In this document: piece after piece, positions 9,060 through 18,705 of the stretch
Numbering within the stretch: the first letter of the stretch is position 1
Layout: each line of letters starts with the position of its first letter
From: Paludibacter sp.
GTDB lineage: Bacteria > Bacteroidota > Bacteroidia > Bacteroidales > Paludibacteraceae
DNA length: 64,000 nt
Assembly: GCA_028690665.1 (NCBI GenBank)
Contig: JAQVAV010000016.1
Location: 1 to 64,000 of the forward strand
Direction of reading: 5' to 3'
Position numbers and translations under genes: made by a program
The notes under the pieces: model-generated
Database searches by the model: none
The model's input: the letters and a program-made list of their open reading frames with translations, nothing else
Told to the model about the DNA's origin: nothing

Positions 9060-10445
9060 TTATTTAATTGAAAATTTTTTAATAATAGAGATAAAATCTT
9101 TTATTTTTATATTAGATTCTTTAATCGTTTCCAATGGCCATTTCCAGTTCTGATATGCTGTCATGGTTATCCCCGGAGCCAAAATCATAGCGAGTACACC
9201 CAGATGAAAATAACGGAGCATTATCATCAACACGACAAGAGAAACCAGCCCGGATATTAAAACAGACTTAAAAAACGGAACCTCATTTTTAGTCAACAGC
9301 GTTGATGTAGAAATAGACTGACATGAATCTAAAAATCCAAAAACAAGCATTAACATCAAATATCCGGTACCAAGCAGGAACGTTTTACTATGAATAAGGT
9401 GTAACAATGGATTGCCCAATAATAGCAAACCGACTCCCGTAACAATAAAAACAAACAAAACAACCAGTAGCCCCTTAATATATAACCGTTTTACACTTTC
9501 AATATCATTTCTTACTCGATATTGCGTCAATTGTGGATAGAATGTTCCAAACCAAGTTCCACCCAAACTCATAATCAGGCTAATCACTTGCTTTGAAATT
9601 CCGTATTCGGCAACTTCTGCCAAAGAAAGATAGAACGGAGATATCATTGTTATTGCCTGATTCAAAGCAAAATATCCCAATGTTGTAAGTCCAATTTTAA
9701 AAGCATTTGGGGTCATTATTTTCATAACATCCTTCACTGGCATAGCTATGGCCCCCTTTATTCCGTCACGAATTTCTTTATCAAAAAAAACTTTATATGA
9801 CAAAACTCTGTTCACAACATCACTAATAAGTATTCCCAGAACCAAAGAGATTATTCCAAATCCAGACAAGAGCAATACCAATGTAGCTATAATTCTTAAT
9901 GACTGAGAAAATACAATAATCTGCATATTTTTTTTAATCAGACCACGTCCTGTCATCAACGAATTATAATAGTAAGTATAAAACTCGTATGCAACCAACG
10001 TTCCATAAGTGAACCAGGCAATCCAAATTTCTGTTTTTTCGCCTGAATACTTTTCAAGAATCGTTCCCAGATAATATGGACTAACCAGATAAAAAAGAAT
10101 TAAAAAAAGCAACGACATTAACCCATAATAAGTTCTCATTGCTTTAATTACACTTTTCAACAAGCTAAAATTAATATGTTCGTTTTTACTTTCAACTATT
10201 TTATACCCATGCACCTTCAACTCATCAACACCACTAAAGACATAGGCCACATTTCTGGAAAAAGAGTTTGAAAATCCAAAATCCATCAATGCTGTCAATG
10301 AGCTGACAGTCAAAAAAATACTCCACAGGCCAACTTCCTGCGAAGGCAAAAGCCTTAATACCAATGGAAGAATAATTATTCCAGAGGCTATACGCATAAA
10401 AGTTGCCAGATAATTCCAGAAAATATCTTTACGACCTGTGTTCAT
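9060..10445 (-). CDS. polysaccharide flippase (Wzx/RfbX-like)
   Basis: 461 residues with about twelve hydrophobic segments. It starts FWNYLATFMRIASGIIILPLVLRLL, typical of the PST/MATE-like O-antigen and capsule repeat-unit flippases. It would move the lipid-linked oligosaccharide across the inner membrane. It sits between wecB and the GT10 gene with gaps of 7 and 1 bases, so it is clearly operonic. No Wzy polymerase or Wzz chain-length gene is visible here, so polymerisation is encoded elsewhere or the product is a single unit. Confidence 0.88.
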   Translation of the reverse strand: MNTGRKDIFWNYLATFMRIASGIIILPLVLRLLPSQEVGLWSIFLTVSSLTALMDFGFSNSFSRNVAYVFSGVDELKVHGYKIVESKNEHINFSLLKSVIKAMRTYYGLMSLLFLILFYLVSPYYLGTILEKYSGEKTEIWIAWFTYGTLVAYEFYTYYYNSLMTGRGLIKKNMQIIVFSQSLRIIATLVLLLSGFGIISLVLGILISDVVNRVLSYKVFFDKEIRDGIKGAIAMPVKDVMKIMTPNAFKIGLTTLGYFALNQAITMISPFYLSLAEVAEYGISKQVISLIMSLGGTWFGTFYPQLTQYRVRNDIESVKRLYIKGLLVVLFVFIVTGVGLLLLGNPLLHLIHSKTFLLGTGYLMLMLVFGFLDSCQSISTSTLLTKNEVPFFKSVLISGLVSLVVLMIMLRYFHLGVLAMILAPGITMTAYQNWKWPLETIKESNIKIKDFISIIKKFSIK

Positions 10446-10452
10446 ATTTTAA

Positions 10453-11523
10453 TTATATTTTCTGAATCTCTTTAGCTGCAATCTCTGCTGCATGTCCCCT
10501 CCCATAAAGATTTAAAGAAAAATCCGATTTTCTATCTTTAAGAATATCAAATGCCGATTGTAGTTTTTCGGAATTACTCCCCACAAGTATATTAAAACCA
10601 TTATCGACAAGTTCAGTCCATTCTGTTTGTTCCCTTAGTGTTATACAGTGTTTTCCAAAGAAAAAAGCCTCTTTCTGTACCCCTCCGCTATCAGTTATAA
10701 CCAATTCACAACTCTTTAATAACATTATCATATCAAAATAGCCAACCGGATCAATAATCGTAAATTCCGGCAACTGAAAATTATGAGCAAGTATGTTTCG
10801 TGTACGCGGATGCATTGGAACTACAACAGGAATTTGCTTATTTATCTGATCCAATCCATGAATGATATTCCTTAAATTTTCAGGAGAGTCGGTATTTTCC
10901 TGACGATGTATAGTAGCAAGGACAAATTTCTTGAATCCAATCTTTTTTATAATACTGGATTTCAACATGGCTGATTCTGCATAAAACATAGCGGCATCCT
11001 GCATAACATCTCCATTTTTAATTATTTGAACAGGCATTGCATCAAAACCTTCTCTCTTTAGATTTGCAACAGCTGTATCTGTAGGGCAAAACAGCACATT
11101 TGAAATTCTATCTGTTAAAATTCGGTTAATCTCTTCCGGCATTTGCATATTGAATGAACGCAAACCGGCCTCAACATGTATTAACGGAATCTGTAGCTTA
11201 GAGGCAGCCAAAGCTCCGGATAAAGTCGAATTCGTATCTCCGTAAACCAACACACCATCAGGCTTTTCATTTTGAAGAATTGATTCAATACCCTCCAGCA
11301 TTCGACCAGTCATTGCCCCATGACTAAGGCCATGTATATCAAGATTGTATGCAGGTTTAGGTATTTCCATTTCCTCAAAAAACACTTGAGACATATTTTC
11401 ATCAAAATGTTGTCCAGTATGTACAATTTTTTCGTCTATACCACGTATTAAAAACTGACGGCTCAATGTAGCAGCTTTGATAAACTGTGGACGTGCACCA
11501 ACAATTGTAATAATTTTATCCAT
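10453..11523 (-). CDS. wecB: UDP-N-acetylglucosamine 2-epimerase (non-hydrolysing)
   Basis: 356 residues. It interconverts UDP-GlcNAc and UDP-ManNAc. Hallmarks are IVGARPQFIKAA at the N-terminus, VHTGQHFDENMS, YGDTNSTLSGALAA, HVEAGLRSFNMQMPEE (with the conserved E and R), ATIHRQENTD and TDSGGVQKEAFFFGK. Length agrees with WecB/MnaA. No UDP-ManNAc dehydrogenase (wecC) neighbour is seen, so ManNAc itself, or its use by another route, is implied. Second enzyme-coding block of the polysaccharide operon; 23 bases separate it from the GT4 gene. Confidence 0.95.
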   Translation of the reverse strand: MDKIITIVGARPQFIKAATLSRQFLIRGIDEKIVHTGQHFDENMSQVFFEEMEIPKPAYNLDIHGLSHGAMTGRMLEGIESILQNEKPDGVLVYGDTNSTLSGALAASKLQIPLIHVEAGLRSFNMQMPEEINRILTDRISNVLFCPTDTAVANLKREGFDAMPVQIIKNGDVMQDAAMFYAESAMLKSSIIKKIGFKKFVLATIHRQENTDSPENLRNIIHGLDQINKQIPVVVPMHPRTRNILAHNFQLPEFTIIDPVGYFDMIMLLKSCELVITDSGGVQKEAFFFGKHCITLREQTEWTELVDNGFNILVGSNSEKLQSAFDILKDRKSDFSLNLYGRGHAAEIAAKEIQKI

Positions 11524-11546
11524 AAATATTTATTCTGATAATAACA

Positions 11547-12842
11547 TCAATCTTTGTCCATAATCTGATTGACCAATAGCTTTGTAAGGTTTTCTCTGGA
11601 ATATTTTTCAATATCCTTACTTTCAACAAACAACTCATTTTTCTTAAACAAATTATAGTATTGAAGCATTGCTTTTTTCGTTTTATCAAGCTCATCAAAT
11701 CCCACAACAACTCCAGCATTTGTTTCCCTAATAATTGTTGCTGCATCTCCATGTACATGTGCAACACAAAATATGGGTCTACTTGCATTCAGATATTCAA
11801 AAAGTTTTCCGGTTAAGATATTTTCAGTTCCAGGCGTATTTACAAGCAATAATAGAAGTACTTGCGAGGCTTGTTGTAATTTGAGTGCTTCAGTGTGTGG
11901 AACATAAGATAATTTTTCCAGATTGTCCAACAAACCAGCATTTTCAATACTTTCAATCACAGGATAATCAATTTTACCAACTAATCTGATTATCAATTTT
12001 TTTTTAAATTCGGGAAATTCATCGCAAAGCTCTTTTAAAACTTTCCAAAGTAGCAACGGATTTTGTTTTTGAGTTAACAAACCTATATGAGAAAGTGTAA
12101 ACTTTGTATCTAAAGCTCCCTTTTCTGTCGGTTCTTGTTCATTATCATATCCATTGCTAATTACTGTTATTGGCACCGATGTTTGTTGTTCAAAATCCTT
12201 TTTCATTCCATTAGAAACAACAATAAGCTTATCTGCTTTCTGAAGAATTTTATTTTCTAAAAAATGATGTATTTTGTCGGAAATATAGCTTAAGTTCAGA
12301 TCTTTATAAAAATAAATTTTAGTCCAAGGATCTCTGAAATCAGCTATCCAGTTTATAGATGCATTCTTTTTCTTAAGTCCATATCCAATAAAATGCATCG
12401 AATGTGGAGGGCCGGTTGTAATAACCGTGTCTATATCATTTTCAGTAATGTACTTTGACAAGAATTTCACCGAAGGTCGAATCCAGAATACCCTCGGGTC
12501 TGGAATTAGAAAATTCCCGCGTATCCATATTGACAATCTATCTTTCCAACTAGCTTGAGATTTTTCAGAAATGAATCCTGCATTTATCGCTTCACCTTTT
12601 TTCCCTATAAGCTTCCTATATATATTATAAGGTTCCCAAATAGGACGTTTAAGAATGGTAATATCTGATGGGATATCGCTATCCATTGAATGATCTATTG
12701 ATGGATATTCCGGATTTTCTGGAACGTAAATAACAGGTTCAACACCAAATTTACGCAAATACTTCGTAAACTTTACCCACCGTTGCACACCTGAACCTCC
12801 GCTTGGTAACCAGTAGTATGTAATAATCAATATTTTTTTCAT
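11547..12842 (-). CDS. family 4 glycosyltransferase
   Basis: 431 residues, GT-B fold. The start KILIITYYWLPSGGSGVQRWVKF has the glycine-rich loop of GT4 enzymes. The C-terminal donor-binding half shows SHIGLLTQKQNP, the region LQQASQVLLLLLVNTPGTENILTGKLFEYLNASRP with the E-x7-E-type acidic pair, and Bacteroidota-specific features of exopolysaccharide transferases. It acts at the cytoplasmic face of the inner membrane. It is 7 bases downstream of the methyltransferase gene. The sugar specificity cannot be read. Confidence 0.88.
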   Translation of the reverse strand: MKKILIITYYWLPSGGSGVQRWVKFTKYLRKFGVEPVIYVPENPEYPSIDHSMDSDIPSDITILKRPIWEPYNIYRKLIGKKGEAINAGFISEKSQASWKDRLSIWIRGNFLIPDPRVFWIRPSVKFLSKYITENDIDTVITTGPPHSMHFIGYGLKKKNASINWIADFRDPWTKIYFYKDLNLSYISDKIHHFLENKILQKADKLIVVSNGMKKDFEQQTSVPITVISNGYDNEQEPTEKGALDTKFTLSHIGLLTQKQNPLLLWKVLKELCDEFPEFKKKLIIRLVGKIDYPVIESIENAGLLDNLEKLSYVPHTEALKLQQASQVLLLLLVNTPGTENILTGKLFEYLNASRPIFCVAHVHGDAATIIRETNAGVVVGFDELDKTKKAMLQYYNLFKKNELFVESKDIEKYSRENLTKLLVNQIMDKD

Positions 12843-12849
12843 TCAAAAA

Positions 12850-13632
12850 TTAAATTTTTACAATGTAATATCCAGCCGTGGAGACAAAGTCTCTAAAATA
12901 AGGTATTGCAGATAGTACCTTCCATAACTTTCGGGGTTTTAAACCAAATTTTATCTGATAATTCGGGTTAATAAAATACAAGGTTTTCCGGACTATTTTG
13001 TAATCATTTTTAGCTACAATACGTTCAAAGCGATCCAAACTTATCCCTGTATCTTTAATTTCGGCCAATCCTTTGATTTTAGATTCACTTTCGCCAAAAA
13101 TTTTTAAAATAAATTTATACAACTGCATTGGCAATAAATGAAAATAAGGCACTAATGACAGAAATTTATTTTCACAAACCTGTTGATGCCCGCCAAATGG
13201 ATTCTGCCAGGGAGGAAATGCAAAAAAAGCAATTCCATCAGGTGTCATAAGCTTTTTCATCAATCCAAGGAATTTATCCTGATCGTGGATATGTTCAATA
13301 ACATCTCTTAAAATAATCAAATCAAATTTTGCTTCGAATTCCTTCACATTATAAATATCTTCGCTGATAAGCGTAATATTTTCTACATTGGGATCGGTAG
13401 CATAAAAAGCCTTTCCTTTTTCGATTTTCGGAGTGCTAAAATCGACTCCGGTACAAATACATCCGGCATCGAGGAAGGGCTTCAGATTACCGGCCTCTCC
13501 ACAACCGATTTCGAGTACCTGCATACCCCGTACAACAGGTTTTACCTGAGCAATATACGGAAGAACATATTTCTGGGTACTCTGTATTTGTTCGTTAAGA
13601 TAGCGTAAAGGATCGGAATGGCGTTTTTGCAT
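12850..13632 (-). CDS. class I SAM-dependent methyltransferase
   Basis: 260 residues. SAM motif I is VLEIGCGEAGNLKPFLDAG (about 39-57), motif II is CTGVDFSTPKIEKG and motif IV is DLIILRDVIEHIHDQD, followed by IAFFAFPPWQNPFGGHQQ. It is a Rossmann methyltransferase of the UbiE/glycan type. It is first in the polysaccharide operon, so methylation of a sugar or capping of a chain is plausible but inferred. The gltX terminator lies immediately upstream, so the operon promoter must lie in or right after it. Confidence 0.85.
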   Translation of the reverse strand: MQKRHSDPLRYLNEQIQSTQKYVLPYIAQVKPVVRGMQVLEIGCGEAGNLKPFLDAGCICTGVDFSTPKIEKGKAFYATDPNVENITLISEDIYNVKEFEAKFDLIILRDVIEHIHDQDKFLGLMKKLMTPDGIAFFAFPPWQNPFGGHQQVCENKFLSLVPYFHLLPMQLYKFILKIFGESESKIKGLAEIKDTGISLDRFERIVAKNDYKIVRKTLYFINPNYQIKFGLKPRKLWKVLSAIPYFRDFVSTAGYYIVKI

Positions 13633-13645
13633 GATATTTTTATTG

Positions 13646-13689
13646 AATTAAAAAACAAAACATTTCCGAAAAAAGATGGAAATGTTTTG
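13646..13689 (-). terminator. intrinsic terminator of gltX
   Basis: A 12-bp perfect stem caaaacatttcc/ggaaatgttttg begins 10 bases past the gltX stop and is followed on the minus strand by a T-run (TTTTTTAATTC). It separates gltX from the polysaccharide operon. Confidence 0.85.
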
Positions 13690-13698
13690 CAAATATCC

Positions 13699-15225
13699 TT
13701 AACCTAATACATTAACGGCCTTTTGGAGCCGGTTTACTGTTTCTTCTTTACCAATAATGGATGTAATGTCAAACATGTGAGGTCCTTTCCCTTCACCAAC
13801 AATAGCAAGGCGAAATGCATTCATAATAACTCCAAGTCCGTATTCTTTCGATTCGACCCAAGCCTTTACAATAGATTCGGTATTGTCTACCGAAAAATCC
13901 TCAATACTTTCCAAAACTCCGATTAACTCAAACATCTGTTTGGGAGAATCTTCTTTCCAGCGTTTTTTTACCGTTTTTTCGTCATAAGAGGCCGGAGCAA
14001 CAAAAAAGTATGAAGCCTGCTCCCAAAGATCAGACACAAATGTAGCCCGCTCTCTTACAAGCCCGACGACTTTCTGAACTTTTTCCGAATCTTCAAAAAT
14101 CTCTTTTTCTACAAGAATATGGTGAAATGCATCTGAAACTTCTTCCAATGGTTTATTTTGCAAATATTTATGATTAAACCATTTCCCCTTCTCATAATCG
14201 AATTTGGCCCCACTCTTACTTACCCGGTCAAGCGAAAACAAATCTATGAGTTCCTGCATCGAAAAAATTTCCTGTTCTGTACCTGGATTCCAGCCCAGCA
14301 AAGCAAGAAAATTCACAACTGCCTCCGGAAAATATCCGGCTTCGCGATATCCGGAAACTGTTTCCCCTGATTTAGGATCTTTCCAATTCAATGGAAAGAC
14401 AGGAAATCCCAGACGGTCGCCATCTCGTTTACTAAGTTTTCCATTACCATCCGGTTTTAACAGTAAAGGTAAATGGGCAAACTCCGGCATGACGTCTTCC
14501 CAGCCTAGATAACGATACAACAATACATGTAACGGGGCCGATGGCAACCATTCCTCACCACGAATTACATGCGAAATTTTCATCAAATAATCGTCGACAA
14601 CGTTAGCCATGTGATAGGTAGGTAATTCATCTGCCGATTTAAACAGGACTTTATCATCAAGAACAGAAGAATTTATCACAACTTCGCCCCGAATCAAATC
14701 CTGCACTTTTATTTCTTCATTAGGTTCTATTTTGATGCGAACCACATATTGATCACCATTTTCTATGCGTTTTGTAACCTCGTCAGCCGATAAAGTCAAC
14801 GAGTTATTCATCATACTACGGGTTTTGGCATCATACTGAAAATTAGGAATTTCCTTACGTTGCGCTTCCAGTTCAGCAGGTGTATCAAATGCAATATACG
14901 CCAAACCGGCCTCAATCAACTGGTCGACATACTTGCGGTAAATAACTTTACGTTCGCTTTGACGGTAAGGGCCGTAAGGTTCTTCCGAACCGTCCTTAGC
15001 TCCAATTCCTTCATCAATTCTGATTCCCAACCAGTTTAGAGCTTCTACAATATAGTCTTCGGCTCCCGGAACAAAACGGGCCGAATCGGTATCTTCGATA
15101 CGCAACAACATATCTCCACCGTGTTTCTTTGCAAAAAGGTAATTATAAAGAGCGGTACGCACTCCTCCGATATGAAGTGGTCCTGTTGGACTTGGCGCAA
15201 ATCTCACTCTGACTTTTTTATCCAT
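13699..15225 (-). CDS. gltX: glutamate--tRNA ligase
   Basis: I start it at the ATG at 15225 ([21 protein letters not shown]), giving 508 residues; the ORF track's 11 extra residues precede the conserved N-terminus. It charges tRNA-Glu. The class I signatures are [11 protein letters not shown] (HIGH-type) and KLSKRDG (KMSKS-type). The anticodon-binding C-terminal domain is complete ([14 protein letters not shown] to LQKAVNVLG). Length is normal. It is followed by a strong terminator and preceded, after 77 bases, by the peptidase-ABC gene. Confidence 0.97.
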   Translation of the reverse strand: MDKKVRVRFAPSPTGPLHIGGVRTALYNYLFAKKHGGDMLLRIEDTDSARFVPGAEDYIVEALNWLGIRIDEGIGAKDGSEEPYGPYRQSERKVIYRKYVDQLIEAGLAYIAFDTPAELEAQRKEIPNFQYDAKTRSMMNNSLTLSADEVTKRIENGDQYVVRIKIEPNEEIKVQDLIRGEVVINSSVLDDKVLFKSADELPTYHMANVVDDYLMKISHVIRGEEWLPSAPLHVLLYRYLGWEDVMPEFAHLPLLLKPDGNGKLSKRDGDRLGFPVFPLNWKDPKSGETVSGYREAGYFPEAVVNFLALLGWNPGTEQEIFSMQELIDLFSLDRVSKSGAKFDYEKGKWFNHKYLQNKPLEEVSDAFHHILVEKEIFEDSEKVQKVVGLVRERATFVSDLWEQASYFFVAPASYDEKTVKKRWKEDSPKQMFELIGVLESIEDFSVDNTESIVKAWVESKEYGLGVIMNAFRLAIVGEGKGPHMFDITSIIGKEETVNRLQKAVNVLG

Positions 15226-15302
15226 GTATCTATTTGAATTTTTATCAAGAAGGCACAAATTTACAGAAAAAACGGCTATCTGTCAACAATGATAATTAGT
15301 TT

Positions 15303-17522
15303 TCATTCCGACAACAATACTGATGAATTATAAAGACGCCTGTATCCTCCATCAAAAGACATTAACTCATCATGAGTTCCATGTTCGGTTATTGTTCCAT
15401 TTTCAAAAAAGAAAATTTTATCGACCCAACGGACTGTACTCAGGCGATGGCTGACAATAACTGCTGTTTTATCCCGACTTAAATTCTTCAGTCCATCTAT
15501 TACCTGCCGTTCCGAAGCTGCATCAAGTGCACTCGAAGGTTCATCCAATAAAATCAACGGAGCATCCCGGTAAAATGCACGGGCAATAGCCATTTTCTGC
15601 CATTGTCCTATACTTAGTTCTTCGCCCCCGCTAAATTGATTTCCCAACAAAGTTTCATACCCTTTCGGGAGTTGCTCAATAACATCTGCAATACCGGCAG
15701 CTTCTGCAGCAGTCATAATTAATTTCTTATCCGGTTCCTCTTTATAATTTCCCAAGGCTATATTTTGAAAGACCGGCAAATAGTAAAGTGCAAAATCCTG
15801 AAATACCGCAGCAATATTTTTGCGTAAAGTATCCCCGCCTATTTGTTTTAAATCGGTATCATCCAATAATATCTTCCCTGAATCGGGCTGATAAAATCCA
15901 CATAATAATTTTATTAAAGTAGTTTTTCCAGAACCGTTTTCTCCAACAAAAGCAACCGTTTGTCCTGCAAAAATCTCAATATTAATATCAGAAAGGGCAT
16001 TTCGCAGACTGGTTTCATAACGAAAACTCAGATTCTCAATTACAATTCTTTGCTTAAGTTCAAAATTTCCATGTGCATTAAAACTCTTATCTTCCAACAC
16101 AACAGAATTCAGAAAATCAACAAAATCATTCAAAAATACATTGTCCTCCACTATCCGTGTTGCGGAACGGAACAAATCGTTCATTACAGAATATCCTCGC
16201 TGAAAGGCAAAAAAGAAAAGCACAACCGTACCAATTGTAATAGCTCCGTTTATTTTAAGAAAAGAGACGTAACCCAATGAGCAAAAAATAAGCAAAACGG
16301 CAAACACCTGAGCATATATTTGGAGTTGAAGATCAGATTTTCTTATAATTATCTTTTCTTGGAAAAGCTGGTTTTGTAACTTTTGAAACTTTGTCCTGAA
16401 AAACCCCGGGAACTGAAAAAGTTTCATCTCTTTTGCGAAAGGGAAGCCAGTCAATACCCGGTTATAGTAATACATTTCGCGCTCACTTGCAGCCTGAGCT
16501 GTTTTCTGTTTATATAACCGGGAGGCAAAACGCAGCTGAACAAAAACTTCAGGCAAAACAGCCAGCATTATAATAAGTGCCAAATACCATTTAATAAAAA
16601 TAAAGATTCCCAGAAAAAACAGAGATGAAGTTATTGCCCTAACAACATTCAAAATTTCATTCAGAATTTTTTGAGGGCGATATGATGCTTCCTGGACTGC
16701 ACGATGAATTCTATTTTGCTTTTCGGGATGTTCATAAGCAGACAAATCAAGTCTGGCATGTTTATCATGGAGCCTCTGATAGACCTGTTTCGAAACAGAC
16801 TGCGAAAGTTTTTCGCCCCAATAAGCTCTAAATTCATTCAATAAGCCGTTTAATAAAAAAGCCAATGAGGTAAGTATCAACAAAACATAAAATCCGCAAT
16901 TTGATGCGTGTGCAAAATCTCCGTTGGTCAGATGATCTATTAATAATTTTATCAACACAATCACTAAAAAAGGCAGAACTCCTTGAAAAACGGAGATTAT
17001 TCCATTCAGAATAAAAATTCCGGTCGAGCCTTTCTGAATTATCCTGAGATTAGATTTAAGCGTACCGATTTTTAAGATTTTATTCTCAACATTCAGACGG
17101 AAACGATTAACACGAGAGCAAAGCATTGGTACAAGCAAAGCCATAAATCTATACAAATTCCAACGACTATTTCTGAGTTTGCACTTTTTACCAGCACGTT
17201 CAAAGCCAATAACCTTTCCAACAATGGACGATTCAGGGAAAGGTTTATCATAATACAGATTGTTGTCCCCTTTGGTTATGAATAAGTTTCCTTTTTTTCG
17301 AATAAGCCGGTGAGCTATATATTTTCCGGAATCATTCTTCATAACAACAATATCACCGTTTCTTATTTCGTTGAAACTGCATCTGATAATCAGCCCCCAA
17401 TCTCCATTCCTCAGCACAGGAAACATACTTTGACCGCTTAATTTAATTTTTAAACCAAAATCATTAGATAAAAGCTCCTCGGCCCAATCAAGTATCTGTT
17501 TTTCTGTATGATTTTTATCCAT
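15303..17522 (-). CDS. ABC exporter with fused N-terminal S24/S26 signal-peptidase domain
   Basis: The ORF track counts a TTG at 17528; the likelier start is the ATG at 17522, overlapping the HprK-like stop as ATGGATAA, giving 739 residues. Numbers here follow the 741-residue track version. Residues 1-125 form a signal-peptidase-like domain with GQSMFPVLRNGD (Ser34), RNGDIVV, the His in IAHRLI (73) and ITKGDNN-x4-D, the Ser/His pattern of SipW/Sec11 enzymes rather than the Ser/Lys pattern of LepB. Residues about 170-450 hold the six-helix exporter domain. The ATPase shows Walker A GENGSGKTT (529-537), signature SGGEELSIGQWQK (633-645), Walker B LILLDEP (659-665) and His694. The architecture mirrors C39 peptidase-containing bacteriocin exporters with a different protease. 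It is the third gene of a PqqD/HprK-like operon and probably cleaves and exports the nearby 59-residue peptide (inference). Confidence 0.88.
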   Translation of the reverse strand: MDKNHTEKQILDWAEELLSNDFGLKIKLSGQSMFPVLRNGDWGLIIRCSFNEIRNGDIVVMKNDSGKYIAHRLIRKKGNLFITKGDNNLYYDKPFPESSIVGKVIGFERAGKKCKLRNSRWNLYRFMALLVPMLCSRVNRFRLNVENKILKIGTLKSNLRIIQKGSTGIFILNGIISVFQGVLPFLVIVLIKLLIDHLTNGDFAHASNCGFYVLLILTSLAFLLNGLLNEFRAYWGEKLSQSVSKQVYQRLHDKHARLDLSAYEHPEKQNRIHRAVQEASYRPQKILNEILNVVRAITSSLFFLGIFIFIKWYLALIIMLAVLPEVFVQLRFASRLYKQKTAQAASEREMYYYNRVLTGFPFAKEMKLFQFPGFFRTKFQKLQNQLFQEKIIIRKSDLQLQIYAQVFAVLLIFCSLGYVSFLKINGAITIGTVVLFFFAFQRGYSVMNDLFRSATRIVEDNVFLNDFVDFLNSVVLEDKSFNAHGNFELKQRIVIENLSFRYETSLRNALSDINIEIFAGQTVAFVGENGSGKTTLIKLLCGFYQPDSGKILLDDTDLKQIGGDTLRKNIAAVFQDFALYYLPVFQNIALGNYKEEPDKKLIMTAAEAAGIADVIEQLPKGYETLLGNQFSGGEELSIGQWQKMAIARAFYRDAPLILLDEPSSALDAASERQVIDGLKNLSRDKTAVIVSHRLSTVRWVDKIFFFENGTITEHGTHDELMSFDGGYRRLYNSSVLLSE

Positions 17523-18372
17523 TGTCAATCACAAAATCAATGATATGGTTATCAGGTACAAAACCCAGCTCATAAACATTAACCGTCTGAATCATTTTGC
17601 TTAAAAAAGCCAGGTTACCAACAATAAAACTTTGAGAGAAATTATTTTGAATGCAAAAAGCTAATACTTTTGACACAGCAATTGCGCCTTCTATTTTGCG
17701 AATTTTATTTTCCGGGAAGTGCCTAATTAAAAATATGGACCTCAAGACAGTAGATTTCGGTACATCGGCATAATACATAGGTGTATTATACGCTACAAAC
17801 TCTTCTCCCTGACGACGGATAATTATCCTGTCATCGTTTATAACCTGATAGCCGACATCCTTCCATATTTTAGCCATTGTGCTTTTCCCTCTACCGGAAA
17901 ATCCGGCAAAAAGCTGTCCTGTCTTTCCATCGGTTACGCAGGCTGCATGAATCATCACTGCCTCTGAATTCACAGTCAGATATTGCATAATCAATGGGCC
18001 CATTGGGTAACGCAATGGATTTATTTTCCCGTTCGATAATAAGTCGGTATAAATTGTCCAATGCTTTAAATCAGAGCTTAACACGGCTAACTGCTGAATT
18101 TTTCCTTTTTCCTGCTGGTTATATATCAAAAAGGTCAACTCTTTTCCCGTTTGATAAATAGCATAAAAACGTTGCGATTCATTTTCTGCAACAAAAACAG
18201 CTTCACCCAATTCCAATGCCTCAGAAATACCGGCATAGCATGCAATTTCAACATCCGGAGTTTTATTCGACTGAGATTTAAAGGGGTAATACCCTTCTTC
18301 TAAAGAAATCTCGACCTCTGAATTCAAAGATAATTCAAAACCGGCAATTGCTATCTTAGAACTATATCTCAC
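17515..18372 (-). CDS. HprK-like serine kinase domain protein
   Basis: 285 residues with a GTG start 6 bases after the PqqD-like gene. The second half resembles the HPr kinase/phosphorylase core: IHAACVT (141-147), P-loop GFSGRGKST (157-165) and INDDRIIIR (178-186). The first 125 residues are a less conserved beta-rich region seen in HprK-related proteins of RiPP and exosortase clusters. True HprK of carbon control has a distinct N-terminal domain, so this is not a PTS regulator. In paeninodin-type lasso clusters a related kinase phosphorylates the precursor (established); here the substrate would by analogy be the 59-residue peptide (inference). It overlaps the exporter gene by 8 bases, so translation is coupled. 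Confidence 0.82.
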   Translation of the reverse strand: MRYSSKIAIAGFELSLNSEVEISLEEGYYPFKSQSNKTPDVEIACYAGISEALELGEAVFVAENESQRFYAIYQTGKELTFLIYNQQEKGKIQQLAVLSSDLKHWTIYTDLLSNGKINPLRYPMGPLIMQYLTVNSEAVMIHAACVTDGKTGQLFAGFSGRGKSTMAKIWKDVGYQVINDDRIIIRRQGEEFVAYNTPMYYADVPKSTVLRSIFLIRHFPENKIRKIEGAIAVSKVLAFCIQNNFSQSFIVGNLAFLSKMIQTVNVYELGFVPDNHIIDFVIDNG

Positions 18373-18378
18373 CTAACG

Positions 18379-18654
18379 TTATTTTAGAGTTGCAGCTATT
18401 TTATTGAGAAATGTTTCAACATCTATTTTGGCAGTTTCTGCCTCAACATCAAACTCCTGAACCAATAAAGCAATAATATCCTCCTTAGTATTCTTCCCAT
18501 CAACTTGTTCCCAAATAAATTTTCCAGTCTCATTTAACGTAAATAAGACATTCATTTGTGCTACATTTCCACTCAACGGGACTAATACCAATTCATCACC
18601 AATTTCACGGGTGATATATTTCGATTTTAACTCAAACAAGAAATGAATATTCAT
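18379..18654 (-). CDS. PqqD-family peptide-binding protein (RiPP recognition element)
   Basis: 91 residues covering one PqqD/RRE domain. The pattern is KYITREIGDELVLVPLSGN, then FTLNETGKFIWEQVDGKNT and an acidic helix ending DVETFLNKIA, which is the normal order of the family (three beta strands then helices). Such proteins bind the leader of a ribosomal peptide and present it to modifying enzymes. It is the first gene of the operon that continues into the HprK-like kinase and peptidase-ABC exporter. It has its own consensus promoter directly after the hairpin that follows the small peptide gene. The transcript would have only about 14 bases of leader. Confidence 0.88.
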   Translation of the reverse strand: MNIHFLFELKSKYITREIGDELVLVPLSGNVAQMNVLFTLNETGKFIWEQVDGKNTKEDIIALLVQEFDVEAETAKIDVETFLNKIAATLK

Positions 18655-18673
18655 AATATATTTTTAACTCCTA

Positions 18674-18705
18674 CAAAGATAAATATTATTTTATCTTCAA
18701 ACAAA
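18674..18705 (-). promoter_or_regulatory. consensus Bacteroidota promoter for PqqD-HprK-ABC operon
   Basis: Read on the minus strand: TTTG (18705-18702), 20 bases, TATCTTTG (18681-18674). This is an exact match to the TTTG-N19-21-TAnnTTTG consensus. The -33 TTTG overlaps the T-tail of the preceding terminator hairpin, so termination of the peptide transcript and initiation of the export operon are packed into about 60 bases. AGGAG follows shortly before the ATG. Confidence 0.8.

Noticed and set aside
11516-11788. 90-residue minus-strand ORF
   Set aside because: Out-of-frame shadow of the 3' end of the GT4 glycosyltransferase gene.
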